Source: Segatella copri
Lineage (GTDB): Bacteria; Bacteroidota; Bacteroidia; Bacteroidales; Bacteroidaceae
Reading direction: 5' to 3'
Assembly: GCF_026015625.1 (NCBI RefSeq)
Contig: NZ_JAPDVG010000001.1
Span: 2,311,001 to 2,375,000 of the forward strand
DNA: 64,000 nucleotides
Below the pieces are notes generated by a model, which did no database searches, was not told where the DNA came from, and saw only the letters and a list, made by a program, of their open reading frames with translations. Position 1 is the first letter of the stretch, and the number at the start of each line of letters is the position of its first letter. Both the position numbers and the translations under genes were made by a program. Positions 1 through 8,281 of the stretch are shown here, piece after piece.

Positions 1-676
1 TGGCATTATTTAAACTATATATCTTTCCAAGTCTATCAACAAGCAATTCCACTTCATCTTCCTTAAAGCTTATGCTGGCAGGAAAGCCATCCTTTTCCCG
101 ATATACAGAAGCGATTTTCTCTTTCAAGTAACTGATGGGACGATTTTTTTTGTTGTGTTCATATTTCTGAAGATATTCAGAAAACAACTGAATGGAATTT
201 CGTTCTATATCCTCATGAACATGATTTTGTTCAGTAATCCCAAAAAGATTAAGCACTCGACGCACCTGCTGAGGATTCTGCTCTTTCTGAAGAAAGTTAA
301 CCAGCATGTCATCAAGTGAACCAATCGCTCTTTTATAATAAAAATCGAGCTTCTCCACACCACCATTACTCAATGTTACCATTGTCATTAATGATAAGGT
401 ATGGTCAAAAAATCGTTTTTTATCATCATCCAGATAATTTGAGATATCATCCAGCGCATTAGAATATTTCTCTAATGATTTGATAATCACATCTCTGAAA
501 TCAGAGAAAAAGAAGCTGTCTAACACTGACAATGTATTGACGATATAATACAACCAACGGGACATAGTGCTTTTTCCACAGCCATTGCTACCCACGATAA
601 CTGTGATACCCTCTATTTCGATATCAGCATGCCCTATTGCATGATAATTGTCTATATTAAAATTATACTTGCTCAT
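1..676 (-). CDS. AAA-family ATPase, partial (3' end outside window)
   Basis: The minus-strand ORF starts at the ATG at 676 and runs off the left edge, so only about 225 N-terminal residues are visible. A Walker A motif, GSNGCGKST, sits at about residues 29-37, right after a short beta-rich start. This is the layout of RecF/SMC-like stand-alone ATPases in the OLD/AAA_15 class. The visible part after the P-loop is helical, charged and has no recognisable domain. A good promoter lies just upstream at 695-727. Such ATPases often work in DNA maintenance or phage defence together with a partner nuclease, but the partner, if any, lies outside the window, so no specific role is assigned. Confidence 0.75.
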   Translation of the reverse strand, partial: MSKYNFNIDNYHAIGHADIEIEGITVIVGSNGCGKSTMSRWLYYIVNTLSVLDSFFFSDFRDVIIKSLEKYSNALDDISNYLDDDKKRFFDHTLSLMTMVTLSNGGVEKLDFYYKRAIGSLDDMLVNFLQKEQNPQQVRRVLNLFGITEQNHVHEDIERNSIQLFSEYLQKYEHNKKNRPISYLKEKIASVYREKDGFPASISFKEDEVELLVDRLGKIYSLNNA

Positions 677-694
677 TATTCAAACTATTTTAAT

Positions 695-727
695 GCAAAA
701 ATACGATGTTTTTGTGTAACCTCCAAA
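695..727 (-). promoter_or_regulatory. Bacteroidota promoter for the AAA ATPase gene
   Basis: Read on the minus strand, a TTTG box (724-727) is followed after 20 bp by TATTTTTGC (695-703). This matches the Bacteroidota consensus TTTG-N19-21-TAnnTTTG. It ends about 19 bp before the ATG at 676. Confidence 0.6.
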
Positions 728-818
728 TTTTCATAGCACTTTTTACTGCCAAGGGTTCATAAAAGCCAGATTCCTATCACGAATATAAGTATAAAAGACT
801 TAAAATGAGAGAATTTAT

Positions 819-850
819 TTTGGAAATCTAGATTTTATCCCTAATTTTGC
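819..850 (+). promoter_or_regulatory. Bacteroidota promoter for the MutS-like gene
   Basis: TTTG at 819-822 is followed after 19 bp by TAATTTTGC at 842-850, a near-consensus -33/-7 pair. It lies 30 bp before the ATG at 881. Confidence 0.65.
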
Positions 851-880
851 ACATCAAAAAATTCATAATAAAGAAAAAGA

Positions 881-2746
881 ATGAATATCAAGGAGAATTA
901 TCAACAATATGTAAGCCGATACGCTTCTGAGGTGGCTGCCCTGAAGCGTAAGAATACGGGATTCATAACGGGAGAGCTGCTGGCTTTTGGCGGCATCCTC
1001 GCCTTTCTGATCTGCTATTTCGCAATGGATGGAGATACGCAGAATTATCTGATGGGGGCGGCGCTGTGCCTGATTGCCTATTCGGGAATCAGACGACTTG
1101 ACGATAAGAACAAGGAGAAGATAGAGCATCTTTCGGCTTTGTTCAAGGTTTATCAGGACGAAATCAAGGCTTTGGAGGGCGATTTTTCACCTTTCGAAAC
1201 GGGCGATTCCTATCAGAATCCGCAGCATCCTTATTCCTTCGACCTCGATGTCTTCGGCAAGAGTTCGCTGTTCAACCGTATCTGCCGAACCATCACATCG
1301 GGCGGTTCGGAGGCACTCGCCAGGAATCTTACCCGGGAAACGCCTCTGAGCCTGGAGAATATCAAAAGAAGAAAAGATTTGCAGAAGGAATTGGCTGGTG
1401 AAGGCGAAAACTGGCGAATGGAATTCCTGGCACTTGGCGAAAAGAACAGAACCCAAACTGCGGATGGCAAAATGGTGAATGGCAAGACGAAGAAGATTGA
1501 TTCTGCTGCGGTGATGGATGCGATGCAGAAGGTTTCGAAGATGGAGGTGCCGGCATGGTTTGGGTCTCCGGTTTCGCTCGTTATCGGATGGCTGCTGATT
1601 ATCGGAGTCATCGGTTCCGTGATTTTATCGATATGCAATATGGTTTCGGTGGATTTCGCCTTGTGGTGGGTGTTGGTTCAATACATGGTGGTGTTCTTCG
1701 TCTGCAAGCAGACACTTGATAAGATAGACAGCAATGGCGGCAAGCTTCGCCATCAGCTCATCGCCTATGCCCAGATACTTCAGCTTATCAACAGGCGCAA
1801 TTTCCATAGCGAATCAGGCAAGGAGATGCAGAAATCCCTAGCAGATGCCCTACCTTCCTTTGCCCAACTGGAAAAGATATTGAAGGGGTATGACAGAAGA
1901 GGCAACTTCCTGGGTCTTTTCTTCACCGATGCCTTCATGCTGAGCGATTTCTTCCTGGTTCGCAGTTTCCTGAAATGGAAGAATACCTATATGGTGAAGA
2001 TGGAGGAATGGATGCATATCATCAGCGAGATGGATGCGATGGTTTCGATGGCGGATTTCAGATATAATCATCCGGAGGCGGAAGAGGCGGAATTTGTTTC
2101 GGGAAAGCAGGAAATCGTGTTCGAGGGGAAGAATCTCTATCATCCTTTCCTGGGTGCCAAGGCGGTGAAGAACGATTTCACCATCAAGGACGACAACTAT
2201 TATATCATCACCGGAGCCAACATGGCGGGAAAGAGTACCTTCCTGCGTTCGCTGGGCGTGAACTATATCCTGGCAATGGCGGGTATGCCGGTATTTGCGG
2301 ATCAGCTGAAGATTTCCCGTTTCAGATTGTTCTCGAGTATGAGAACCACCGATGATTTGACGCATGGCATCTCTTACTTTAATGCTGAGCTGATAAGACT
2401 GGAGGAGCTGCTGAAGTTCTGCAAAGAAAGTGCAGAGGGCTATAAGGAGCCACTCCGAACGCTGATTATTCTGGATGAAATTCTGAAGGGAACGAATTCA
2501 TTGGATAAGCTGAATGGTTCGAGAAAGTTCCTCGAAGCCATTGCCAAGCAGCCGGTGAGCGGTATCATCGCTACCCACGATCTGGAGCTCTCCAAGATGG
2601 AGAATGATGCATCAGGAAAATTCCACAACTATTGTTTCGAGATAGATTTAGGCACAGATGTTACCTATACTTATAAGATACAGAAGGGTGTGGCAAGAAA
2701 CCAGAATGCCACCTTCTTACTGAATAAGATTCTGGAAAAATATTAG
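881..2746 (+). CDS. MutS-related membrane ATPase (lacks mismatch-recognition domain)
   Basis: This 621-residue protein carries only the C-terminal half of a MutS protein. The N-terminal region has two hydrophobic helices (about residues 30-65) and another hydrophobic pair near 225-270, so it is probably membrane-anchored. The ATPase domain follows: Walker A GANMAGKST at about residue 446, a helical signature region (THGISYFNAEL) and Walker B LIILDEILKGTN near residue 530. The mismatch-binding and connector domains of true MutS are absent, as is the Smr domain of MutS2. This architecture is widespread in Bacteroidota and is usually annotated simply as MutS family; its substrate is unknown. A hairpin at 2758-2806 separates it from the convergent greA. 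The start is fixed by the promoter at 819-850. Confidence 0.85.
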   Translation: MNIKENYQQYVSRYASEVAALKRKNTGFITGELLAFGGILAFLICYFAMDGDTQNYLMGAALCLIAYSGIRRLDDKNKEKIEHLSALFKVYQDEIKALEGDFSPFETGDSYQNPQHPYSFDLDVFGKSSLFNRICRTITSGGSEALARNLTRETPLSLENIKRRKDLQKELAGEGENWRMEFLALGEKNRTQTADGKMVNGKTKKIDSAAVMDAMQKVSKMEVPAWFGSPVSLVIGWLLIIGVIGSVILSICNMVSVDFALWWVLVQYMVVFFVCKQTLDKIDSNGGKLRHQLIAYAQILQLINRRNFHSESGKEMQKSLADALPSFAQLEKILKGYDRRGNFLGLFFTDAFMLSDFFLVRSFLKWKNTYMVKMEEWMHIISEMDAMVSMADFRYNHPEAEEAEFVSGKQEIVFEGKNLYHPFLGAKAVKNDFTIKDDNYYIITGANMAGKSTFLRSLGVNYILAMAGMPVFADQLKISRFRLFSSMRTTDDLTHGISYFNAELIRLEELLKFCKESAEGYKEPLRTLIILDEILKGTNSLDKLNGSRKFLEAIAKQPVSGIIATHDLELSKMENDASGKFHNYCFEIDLGTDVTYTYKIQKGVARNQNATFLLNKILEKY

Positions 2747-2757
2747 AATAAAAAGAG

Positions 2758-2806
2758 AAACTCCCGATAGTTTGATCAGTTTCAAATTATCGGGAGTTTT
2801 CCTTTT
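2758..2806. terminator. bidirectional terminator between the MutS-like gene and greA
   Basis: The arms ACTCCCGATAGTTTGA and TCAAATTATCGGGAGT form a stem of about 16 bp with one mismatch and a short loop. It is flanked by A-runs on the left and T-runs on the right, so it can end transcription in both directions. Confidence 0.8.
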
Positions 2807-2816
2807 AAAGAATACA

Positions 2817-3281
2817 TTATAGCTCCACGCTATCCAGGCGGAATTTGAGCAAGCCGGCTGGTACCTTTACCATTACCTCTTCACCTGCCTTCTTACCCAG
2901 AAGGGCCTTGGCGATAGGCGACTTGATGGAAATCTTGCCACTATGGAGATCTGCCTCGTGAGGATTCACTATGGTATAATTCATGCTGCACTTGTTGGCG
3001 AGATTGGTAATCTTAATCTTGCTCAACAAGCCAACGGTATCGCTCTTCAATCGAGACTTGTCGATGACACGGGCATTCTCCAAGACCTTCTGTTTGAAGC
3101 TGATGCGGCTCAACAGCTTGCCCTGCTCACGCTTGGCTGCATGATACTCGAAATTCTCACTGAGGTCGCCCTTATCGCGGGCCTCAGCTATCGCATCGCG
3201 AACGGCTGGCAACTCTACGTTAACCATGTGTTGAAGTTCGGCCACGAGCTCATCGTAGCCTTCCTGAGACATATATTCCAT
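2817..3281 (-). CDS. greA: transcription elongation factor GreA
   Basis: The 154-residue protein has the usual GreA length. The N-terminal half is the antiparallel coiled coil, with the conserved acidic tip in DLSENFEYHAAK (about residues 39-50), which reaches into the RNA polymerase secondary channel and stimulates cleavage of backtracked RNA. The C-terminal FKBP-like domain contains SPIAKALLGKKAGEEV (about residues 120-135), a hallmark of the family. It is monocistronic, with its own promoter at 3326-3358 and a shared terminator downstream. Confidence 0.95.
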   Translation of the reverse strand: MEYMSQEGYDELVAELQHMVNVELPAVRDAIAEARDKGDLSENFEYHAAKREQGKLLSRISFKQKVLENARVIDKSRLKSDTVGLLSKIKITNLANKCSMNYTIVNPHEADLHSGKISIKSPIAKALLGKKAGEEVMVKVPAGLLKFRLDSVEL

Positions 3282-3325
3282 CTTCTCTGATAATCTTAAT
3301 GAATGATGTATTTAATTTTCGGGGT

Positions 3326-3358
3326 GCAAAGTTACTAGTAATTCATGAAAACACCAAA
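3326..3358 (-). promoter_or_regulatory. greA promoter
   Basis: On the minus strand, TTTG (3355-3358) and TAACTTTGC (3326-3334) are separated by 20 bp, an almost ideal Bacteroidota promoter 44 bp upstream of the greA ATG. Confidence 0.65.
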
Positions 3359-3437
3359 CATTTTTGATAAAAAGTAAATAAAAAAAGAGAAGATGTGCAG
3401 CCATGACAGACGGTACATCTTCTCCTTGAATATATCA

Positions 3438-4568
3438 TTATCCCCAAACTTCTTCTGAAATTTCTCTCACCAGATCTATCTTTGCCCATTGCTCAGCATC
3501 GGTCAGTTTATTGCCAATCTCGCAAGAGGCAAAACCGCATTGAGGGCTGAGACTGAGCCGATCGAGGGGGATATATCTGGCTGCTTCTCGGATGCGGGCG
3601 ATAACCGTAGCCTTATCCTCCAACACCGGAGATTTGGAGGTTACCAGACCCAGCACCACCTTCTTGCCATCAGCCACATACTTCAACGGCTCGAAACCAC
3701 CCGAACGCTCATCGTCATACTCCAGATAGAAGGTATCTACCTCCTCATGAGCGAAGAGATAAGGAGCCACGGCATCGTAGGCACCCTTGGTGGCATAGCA
3801 GGAATGATAATTGCCACGGCATACGTGGGTGTTGATGGTCAACCCCTCAGGTTTGCCCTCGATGGCAAGATTGTTCACCTTCAGATATTGCAGGGCTTCC
3901 TGCTCAAGGGTGAAACCTGTGCCCACCTTAGCCTTCCAATAATCGCTATCCACAATCATTCCCCAGGTGCAGTCATCCAGCTGGACGGTACGGCAACCGG
4001 CTGCATAAATCTCCTGGAAGAAGGTGCGGTAAGCCTGAGCAATATCCTCAATCAGCTGGGTAGTGTTAGGATAGAACTTGCGGGTATTCTCGGCATTCTT
4101 GCCACGGAACAGTTCGGCAAGAAACTGTGCAGGAGCAGGAACCGTCTGCTTTGCCTCGAAGATATATTCGCCATTGGCATCCAACTCCTCAAACTGCTTT
4201 ACAAAAAGGAAATCCCTGATAAAAGGATGATTCTCGCCGGTAATCTTGCCGGTCAGTTGGATAGAACCCTTGGTTGTCTCCTCGCCATGAAACTGGTAGC
4301 CATGCTCCAGTTCGATATGCTCCACGCCATTGAATCCCCACATAAAGTCGAGATGCCAATAGCTGCGGCGAAACTCGCCATCGGTGATATAAGGCAGGCG
4401 ATGCGCCTTCTGCTGACTGATGACCTCAGTAATCAGCCGGTCTTCTACGGCGCGAAGGTCGGTGGCAGAAATCTTGCCATCAGCAAACTTAGCTCTCGCT
4501 TCCTTCAACTCTGCAGGGCGCAAATAGCTGCCCACTGCCTCAAAATGTATATTTCTTACGTTGCTCAT
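3438..4568 (-). CDS. MetE C-terminal-type (cobalamin-independent) methionine synthase-like methyltransferase
   Basis: The 376-residue protein corresponds only to the C-terminal catalytic barrel of MetE, like the YxjG/YxjH group. Zinc ligands are visible as the H-x-C in INTHVCRGNYHS (about residue 245) and the Cys in LSPQCGFASCE (about residue 342). The EXGSYLRP start (residues 10-18) is typical of the group. Members transfer a methyl group to homocysteine or a related thiol; the donor for these short forms is less certain than for full MetE. It is divergent from an Lrp-type regulator (4765) with a promoter at 4657-4689, which suggests control by amino acid or methionine supply. Confidence 0.85.
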   Translation of the reverse strand: MSNVRNIHFEAVGSYLRPAELKEARAKFADGKISATDLRAVEDRLITEVISQQKAHRLPYITDGEFRRSYWHLDFMWGFNGVEHIELEHGYQFHGEETTKGSIQLTGKITGENHPFIRDFLFVKQFEELDANGEYIFEAKQTVPAPAQFLAELFRGKNAENTRKFYPNTTQLIEDIAQAYRTFFQEIYAAGCRTVQLDDCTWGMIVDSDYWKAKVGTGFTLEQEALQYLKVNNLAIEGKPEGLTINTHVCRGNYHSCYATKGAYDAVAPYLFAHEEVDTFYLEYDDERSGGFEPLKYVADGKKVVLGLVTSKSPVLEDKATVIARIREAARYIPLDRLSLSPQCGFASCEIGNKLTDAEQWAKIDLVREISEEVWG

Positions 4569-4656
4569 ATTTTTATCTCCTTATTATTATTTGATGTGAA
4601 TGACTCTTTATCCTGTCATTACCGATGAATGACGCTTTGCATCCGGAATTGCGGGT

Positions 4657-4689
4657 GCAAAGATAAGAAGAAGAATTTTATTTGCCAAA
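4657..4689 (-). promoter_or_regulatory. promoter of the MetE-like gene
   Basis: On the minus strand, TTTG (4686-4689) and TATCTTTGC (4657-4665) are spaced by 20 bp. The element lies 90 bp upstream of the ATG at 4568. Confidence 0.65.
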
Positions 4690-4716
4690 TATTCTCCGTA
4701 ATTCAGAAAAATATAC

Positions 4717-4760
4717 TATCTTTGCAGCGAATTAAGCAATTCAGCAGAATATTATTCTGC
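4717..4760 (+). promoter_or_regulatory. -7 box and palindrome before the Lrp-type regulator
   Basis: A -7 box TATCTTTGC (4717-4725) is followed by a perfect inverted repeat, GCAGAAT-ATT-ATTCTGC (4744-4760), ending five bases before the ATG at 4765. The palindrome would lie in the 5' leader of the regulator mRNA. Its size and AT centre fit an Lrp/AsnC-type site, so autoregulation is likely, but that is inferred. Confidence 0.5.
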
Positions 4761-4764
4761 AAAA

Positions 4765-5268
4765 ATGAATAAAATCAGTAATAAAGAAACAATGACAACA
4801 GAAGAAAAACTTGATGAAACAGACATCAGAATACTGAAGTTACTGCAGCAGAACTCCCGACTCACCGTAAAGGAACTTGCTGCAAGAGTACACCTCTCCC
4901 CTTCTCCAACCTTCGAGCGGCAGAAGCGGCTGGAACGTGAGGGATACATCCAGCGATATGGAGCCATCGTAGACCATCACAAGTTGGGGCACAACGTAAT
5001 CGTGCTCTGCAATATCCGGCTCAAGCAGCACACCCACGATTTGATTCAGCAATTCATGGATACCGTGCAGGCCATCGACCAGATAACGGAGTGCTACAAC
5101 ACCACCGGCGATTATGACTTCCAGATCAAGGTATATGCCCGGGATATGAAAGCCTATCAGGACTTCATGCTCAACACGCTGGGAAACATCGACTGCATAG
5201 GAAGTCTGCACAGCATCATCGTGATTGGTGAAATCAAGGATTCGCATTATATACCCGTAGCTAAATAA
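4765..5268 (+). CDS. Lrp/AsnC family transcriptional regulator
   Basis: The 167-residue protein has the Lrp layout. An N-terminal winged helix-turn-helix opens with LDETDIRILKLLQQNSRLTV (about residues 14-33) and continues through LAARVHLSPSPTFERQKRLE. A C-terminal RAM ligand-binding and oligomerisation domain follows (about residues 75-160) with the typical TGDYDFQIKV strand. An in-frame ATG at 4792 (MTTEEK) is an alternative start; it would match the usual length better. The gene is divergent from the MetE-like gene and only 8 bp ahead of the M15 peptidase gene, with which it may be co-transcribed. The palindrome at 4744-4760 is a candidate operator. Confidence 0.92.
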   Translation: MNKISNKETMTTEEKLDETDIRILKLLQQNSRLTVKELAARVHLSPSPTFERQKRLEREGYIQRYGAIVDHHKLGHNVIVLCNIRLKQHTHDLIQQFMDTVQAIDQITECYNTTGDYDFQIKVYARDMKAYQDFMLNTLGNIDCIGSLHSIIVIGEIKDSHYIPVAK

Positions 5269-5276
5269 GGAGAAAC

Positions 5277-5978
5277 GTGATGAAAGCAAAAAATATATTG
5301 ATGATATGCCTGTTTATTTCCGGACTTTTCTGCCTTCCATCCAAGGCACAGCAGCCTGGAGAAAACGTCAGTCACCAAACCATCAGAAAATTGGGCGAGA
5401 AGCATTTCTTCTCCATCTCCACTATTCCTGATGATATCTTCCGCCTGATGCAGGGCAAGACATACAAGAAGAACTGTACCGTGGCAAGAAGCGAACTGAG
5501 ATACATAAGATGCCTGCACGTAGACAAGGACGGCAGAAACATCGTAGGAGAGATGGTGGTGAACAGGGCGATAGCCAAAGATGTGCTCGATATTCTGAAA
5601 AAGCTCTACGAGGCGAAATATCCGATAGAGCGGATGAGACTCATTGACTACTGGGATGCCGACGACGAAAGGGCTATGAGAGACAATAACTCCTCCAGTT
5701 TCAACTTCCGCTTCATCTCACATACCCATACGGTATCGAAGCACGGAAGGGGACTGGCCGTAGACATCAACACCCTCTACAATCCTTACCACAAACGACT
5801 GAAGAACGGCAAGGAAGTGGTGGAGCCTGCCACCGCCCGTCCCTATCTGGACCGCAGCAAGAACCATGCTTATATGATAAAAAAAGGCGACCTCTGCTAC
5901 CGGCTCTTCAAGGCGAAGGGATTCAGATGGGGAGGTGACTGGAAACACAGCAAGGATTACCAGCACTTCGAAAAATAG
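5277..5978 (+). CDS. secreted M15 family peptidase (D-alanyl-D-alanine carboxypeptidase-like)
   Basis: A signal peptide (about residues 1-24, ending SKAQ) precedes a VanY/M15-type zinc peptidase domain. The metal and catalytic signature is visible as SKHGRGLAVDIN (His and Asp, about residues 160-171) and the C-terminal HFEK stretch. These enzymes trim the D-Ala-D-Ala end of peptidoglycan stem peptides in the periplasm. An AGGAGAAA ribosome binding site overlaps the region after the Lrp stop, so the two genes probably share a transcript, which ends at the hairpin at 6018-6072. Confidence 0.85.
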   Translation: MMKAKNILMICLFISGLFCLPSKAQQPGENVSHQTIRKLGEKHFFSISTIPDDIFRLMQGKTYKKNCTVARSELRYIRCLHVDKDGRNIVGEMVVNRAIAKDVLDILKKLYEAKYPIERMRLIDYWDADDERAMRDNNSSSFNFRFISHTHTVSKHGRGLAVDINTLYNPYHKRLKNGKEVVEPATARPYLDRSKNHAYMIKKGDLCYRLFKAKGFRWGGDWKHSKDYQHFEK

Positions 5979-6017
5979 AAATGCAGGAAAGAACAGCCAG
6001 CAAGGAAAGGACATAAA

Positions 6018-6072
6018 AAAAGACTATGCCTATGTTACATCATTTCTTTAGTAACTATGGCATAGTCTTTTA
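6018..6072. terminator. terminator after the M15 peptidase gene
   Basis: AAAGACTATGCC (6019-6030) pairs with GGCATAGTCTTT (6059-6070), with A-runs before and T-rich sequence after. The inner bases TATGTTAC and GTAACTAT extend the stem imperfectly. Confidence 0.75.
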
Positions 6073-6146
6073 TTATCCTAACGATCTTTTTTATATGTAA
6101 CACTAATTTAATTCACCTGTTACAGCCTTTTTATAATACATTGTAA

Positions 6147-6251
6147 CTAGCTGTACCAGATAGAATTACATTCTCTACGTTCATCGTCCTCATTATAGAG
6201 GTTCTCATATTCAAGGTTCATAGCCTCGAATGATTCCAGTGTCTGTTTCAT
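6147..6251 (-). CDS. 34-residue small ORF with strong ribosome binding site, unknown function
   Basis: A minus-strand ATG at 6249-6251 opens 34 codons ending at TAG (6147). The peptide begins MKQTLESFEAMNLEYEN and ends RRECNSIWYS: an acidic, helix-prone first half and a short tail with one Cys and two aromatic residues. Five bases upstream is GGAGGAG, a nearly perfect Shine-Dalgarno sequence, which is uncommon in Bacteroidota. A -7 box, TAATTTTGC, lies at 6293-6301. No family is recognised. The leader-plus-tail composition is compatible with a small regulatory or modified peptide, but no processing enzyme is seen next to it. Confidence 0.5.
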   Translation of the reverse strand: MKQTLESFEAMNLEYENLYNEDDERRECNSIWYS

Positions 6252-6292
6252 GATAACTCCTCCTCTATTTATTATGTTCAACTTTTAATATG

Positions 6293-6301
6293 GCAAAATT
6301 A
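6293..6301 (-). promoter_or_regulatory. -7 box upstream of the 34-residue ORF
   Basis: TAATTTTGC on the minus strand, 41 bp upstream of the small ORF start. No good -33 TTTG is seen at the right distance. Confidence 0.4.
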
Positions 6302-6345
6302 GTAAAAAAACAGATTTCTGATGTCAATATTTCAGAAAACTTTTG

Positions 6346-6354
6346 TATTTTTGC
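6346..6354 (+). promoter_or_regulatory. -7 box upstream of the DUF3810 gene
   Basis: TATTTTTGC on the plus strand, about 80 bp before the ATG at 6437. A consensus -33 box is not evident. Confidence 0.4.
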
Positions 6355-6436
6355 ACCATCTCTGCACATCAGGGGCAAAAAGTGCAAAAAAACAGCTCTG
6401 TTCAAGAGCCATGCAAGATAAAAAACAAGAAACAAG

Positions 6437-7603
6437 ATGAAGATATTACATACTTTACGACTCGACAGAATGAAGTGGCGCCACTGGGTACTGCTGCTGT
6501 TGCTCATCCTCGTCACCCTTACCAAGATGATTCCTCTCTGGGGAGTTATCTACACCTACCATGTTTATCCCGTTATCGGCACCCTTCTCTCGCCCATCTC
6601 GGGCATCTTTCCCTTTGCCGTGGGCGATATTTTCATAGCTCTCAGCATCGCCTGGGTCATCCTCTATCCTATCTACGAGATGGGATTACGGAAGAAACTC
6701 GCCCGTCGGTTTATCTTTCTTGCTGCCAAGAGCGGCGGCTATCCGAAGAAAAAGGCGGTTTTCGGAAGGGTAATTGAATATCTGCTGTGGGTATATGTAT
6801 GGTTTTATGCAGCTTGGGGACTGAACTATTCGCAGCCTGTTATCTATTATAGAGTTGGCATGCAGCCTGCTGAGGTTTCGGAAGAGAAGTTCCGGAAATT
6901 TGCCTACCAGTATGCTGACAGCCTCAACCTTTTGAGTGAAGAACGGAGAGGGAAGAGGGAAGAATTCAATTGTATTGTGGATGATAAACTGAAGAATCGG
7001 GTGCGGGATGCGGTTCTGAAGGAATATAACAAGATAGGCTATCGGGAGGGCATCAATCCGCCTTTCAACCAGCATCCGCATGCCAAGACGATGGTGTTTA
7101 CACCCATCAGTTCGATGTCGGGGGTAACCGGCAGCATGGGACCGTTCTTCTGCGAATTTACGCTGAACGGCGATATTCTTGCACACGATTATCCGGCTAC
7201 CTATGCCCATGAGTTTGCTCATTTTCTGGGCATTGCTAACGAAGGAGAGGCGAATTTCTACAGTTATCTCGTCTGTACGGCATCACAGGATAAGGCGGTG
7301 AAATTCAGCGGATATTACCACATTCTGCCCCATGTATTATATAATGTATTCGACATCCTCGGCGAAAAGGAAGGTGAGAAATATCTGAAATATATCCGTC
7401 CTGAGATAATCAGGCTGCTGAAAAGCGACCGCCAATACTGGCAGGGCAAAAGATGCAAGGCACTGGATGCCGCCCAGGATTTCTTCTTCGAACTCTATCT
7501 GAGAGGCAACCATGTAGAAGGCGGCAGAAAGAGCTACGCCGGCGTCATCGGTCTGATTCTGGCTTGGGAGAACAAGCAGGAAAAATCTCTTATGAAAAGA
7601 TGA
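6437..7603 (+). CDS. DUF3810-type membrane metallopeptidase-like protein
   Basis: The 388-residue protein begins with two to three membrane helices (about residues 16-35, 48-80 and 110-130) and then a large extracytoplasmic or cytosolic domain. At about residue 257 it carries HEFAH followed by GIANEGEAN, an HExxH...E arrangement typical of gluzincin zinc peptidases. This matches the Bacteroidota family DUF3810. The substrate is unknown. It is divergent from the 34-residue ORF and is followed by a hairpin at 7630-7661. Confidence 0.8.
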   Translation: MKILHTLRLDRMKWRHWVLLLLLILVTLTKMIPLWGVIYTYHVYPVIGTLLSPISGIFPFAVGDIFIALSIAWVILYPIYEMGLRKKLARRFIFLAAKSGGYPKKKAVFGRVIEYLLWVYVWFYAAWGLNYSQPVIYYRVGMQPAEVSEEKFRKFAYQYADSLNLLSEERRGKREEFNCIVDDKLKNRVRDAVLKEYNKIGYREGINPPFNQHPHAKTMVFTPISSMSGVTGSMGPFFCEFTLNGDILAHDYPATYAHEFAHFLGIANEGEANFYSYLVCTASQDKAVKFSGYYHILPHVLYNVFDILGEKEGEKYLKYIRPEIIRLLKSDRQYWQGKRCKALDAAQDFFFELYLRGNHVEGGRKSYAGVIGLILAWENKQEKSLMKR

Positions 7604-7629
7604 CAGAAATAATTACATGAGAAAGAAAA

Positions 7630-7661
7630 GACGATTGGCGCACGCTCTTGCACCAATCGTC
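7630..7661 (+). terminator. hairpin after the DUF3810 gene
   Basis: GACGATTGGCGC (7630-7641) pairs with GCACCAATCGTC (7650-7661) with one G-T wobble and an 8-nt loop. There is no clear T-run, so it may be a weak terminator. Confidence 0.5.
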
Positions 7662-7750
7662 GTTCGCATATATTTGAATATAGAAAGTAATCTTTTTTTC
7701 CTTGTATAAGAGGACTAATATATTATTACGCTAAACATTTCTGCCGTTTT

Positions 7751-8248
7751 TTACTTCTGCTGTGCAGGTCCATGCATTCTTCTCGGACCTGGTCTTCCAT
7801 TCTTACCCATTCCCTTGCGAGGGCCTCTCTGGGCAAAGCGCTTCATCATTTGTCGCTCCAGTTCGTAAACACGCTGAATCTGCTGCTGGCTCAGGAACTG
7901 AGAATACTTCTTGTAGTATTTCTGACGGATGTTGAGAATCTTCTCGCTCATCTCGAAACGCTGCTTGATTTCCTGTTCGGTCTGAGCATCCGTTTTCATT
8001 TCGCCCTTCTTGTGATGAGGGCGAGGACCTAAAGCCCATACCTCTTTCTGATAATCAGTATAGGTCTCGATAAACTTAGCGTTGGTCTTTTCATCAAGCC
8101 CCAAATTACGAGAGATGTACTGAGCCTGCTTTTCTGCCAACTGTTCACGACTGAGGCGCTGCTTCTGGTTAGGCGCCTGTGCACATACACTTGTAGTAAC
8201 CGTCATCATGGCGATGACCATCATTAAAATACCCAAAATTCGTTTCAT
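7751..8248 (-). CDS. Spy/CpxP-like secreted protein in an ECF sigma operon
   Basis: The 165-residue protein has a signal peptide (about residues 1-24, ending SVCAQ), then a helical, highly charged domain, and a basic Gly/Pro/Arg-rich tail (residues 135-165). The helical part and its position fit the Spy/CpxP-like family of small periplasmic proteins that bind unfolded proteins. It is the third gene of an operon with a sigma factor and an anti-sigma-like gene, 33 bp downstream of the latter. It is probably an envelope-stress sensor or chaperone for this sigma system; that role is inferred from position. Confidence 0.65.
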   Translation of the reverse strand: MKRILGILMMVIAMMTVTTSVCAQAPNQKQRLSREQLAEKQAQYISRNLGLDEKTNAKFIETYTDYQKEVWALGPRPHHKKGEMKTDAQTEQEIKQRFEMSEKILNIRQKYYKKYSQFLSQQQIQRVYELERQMMKRFAQRGPRKGMGKNGRPGPRRMHGPAQQK

Positions 8249-8281
8249 AACTCTATCATTTTAAATTATTATTGAATCCGT

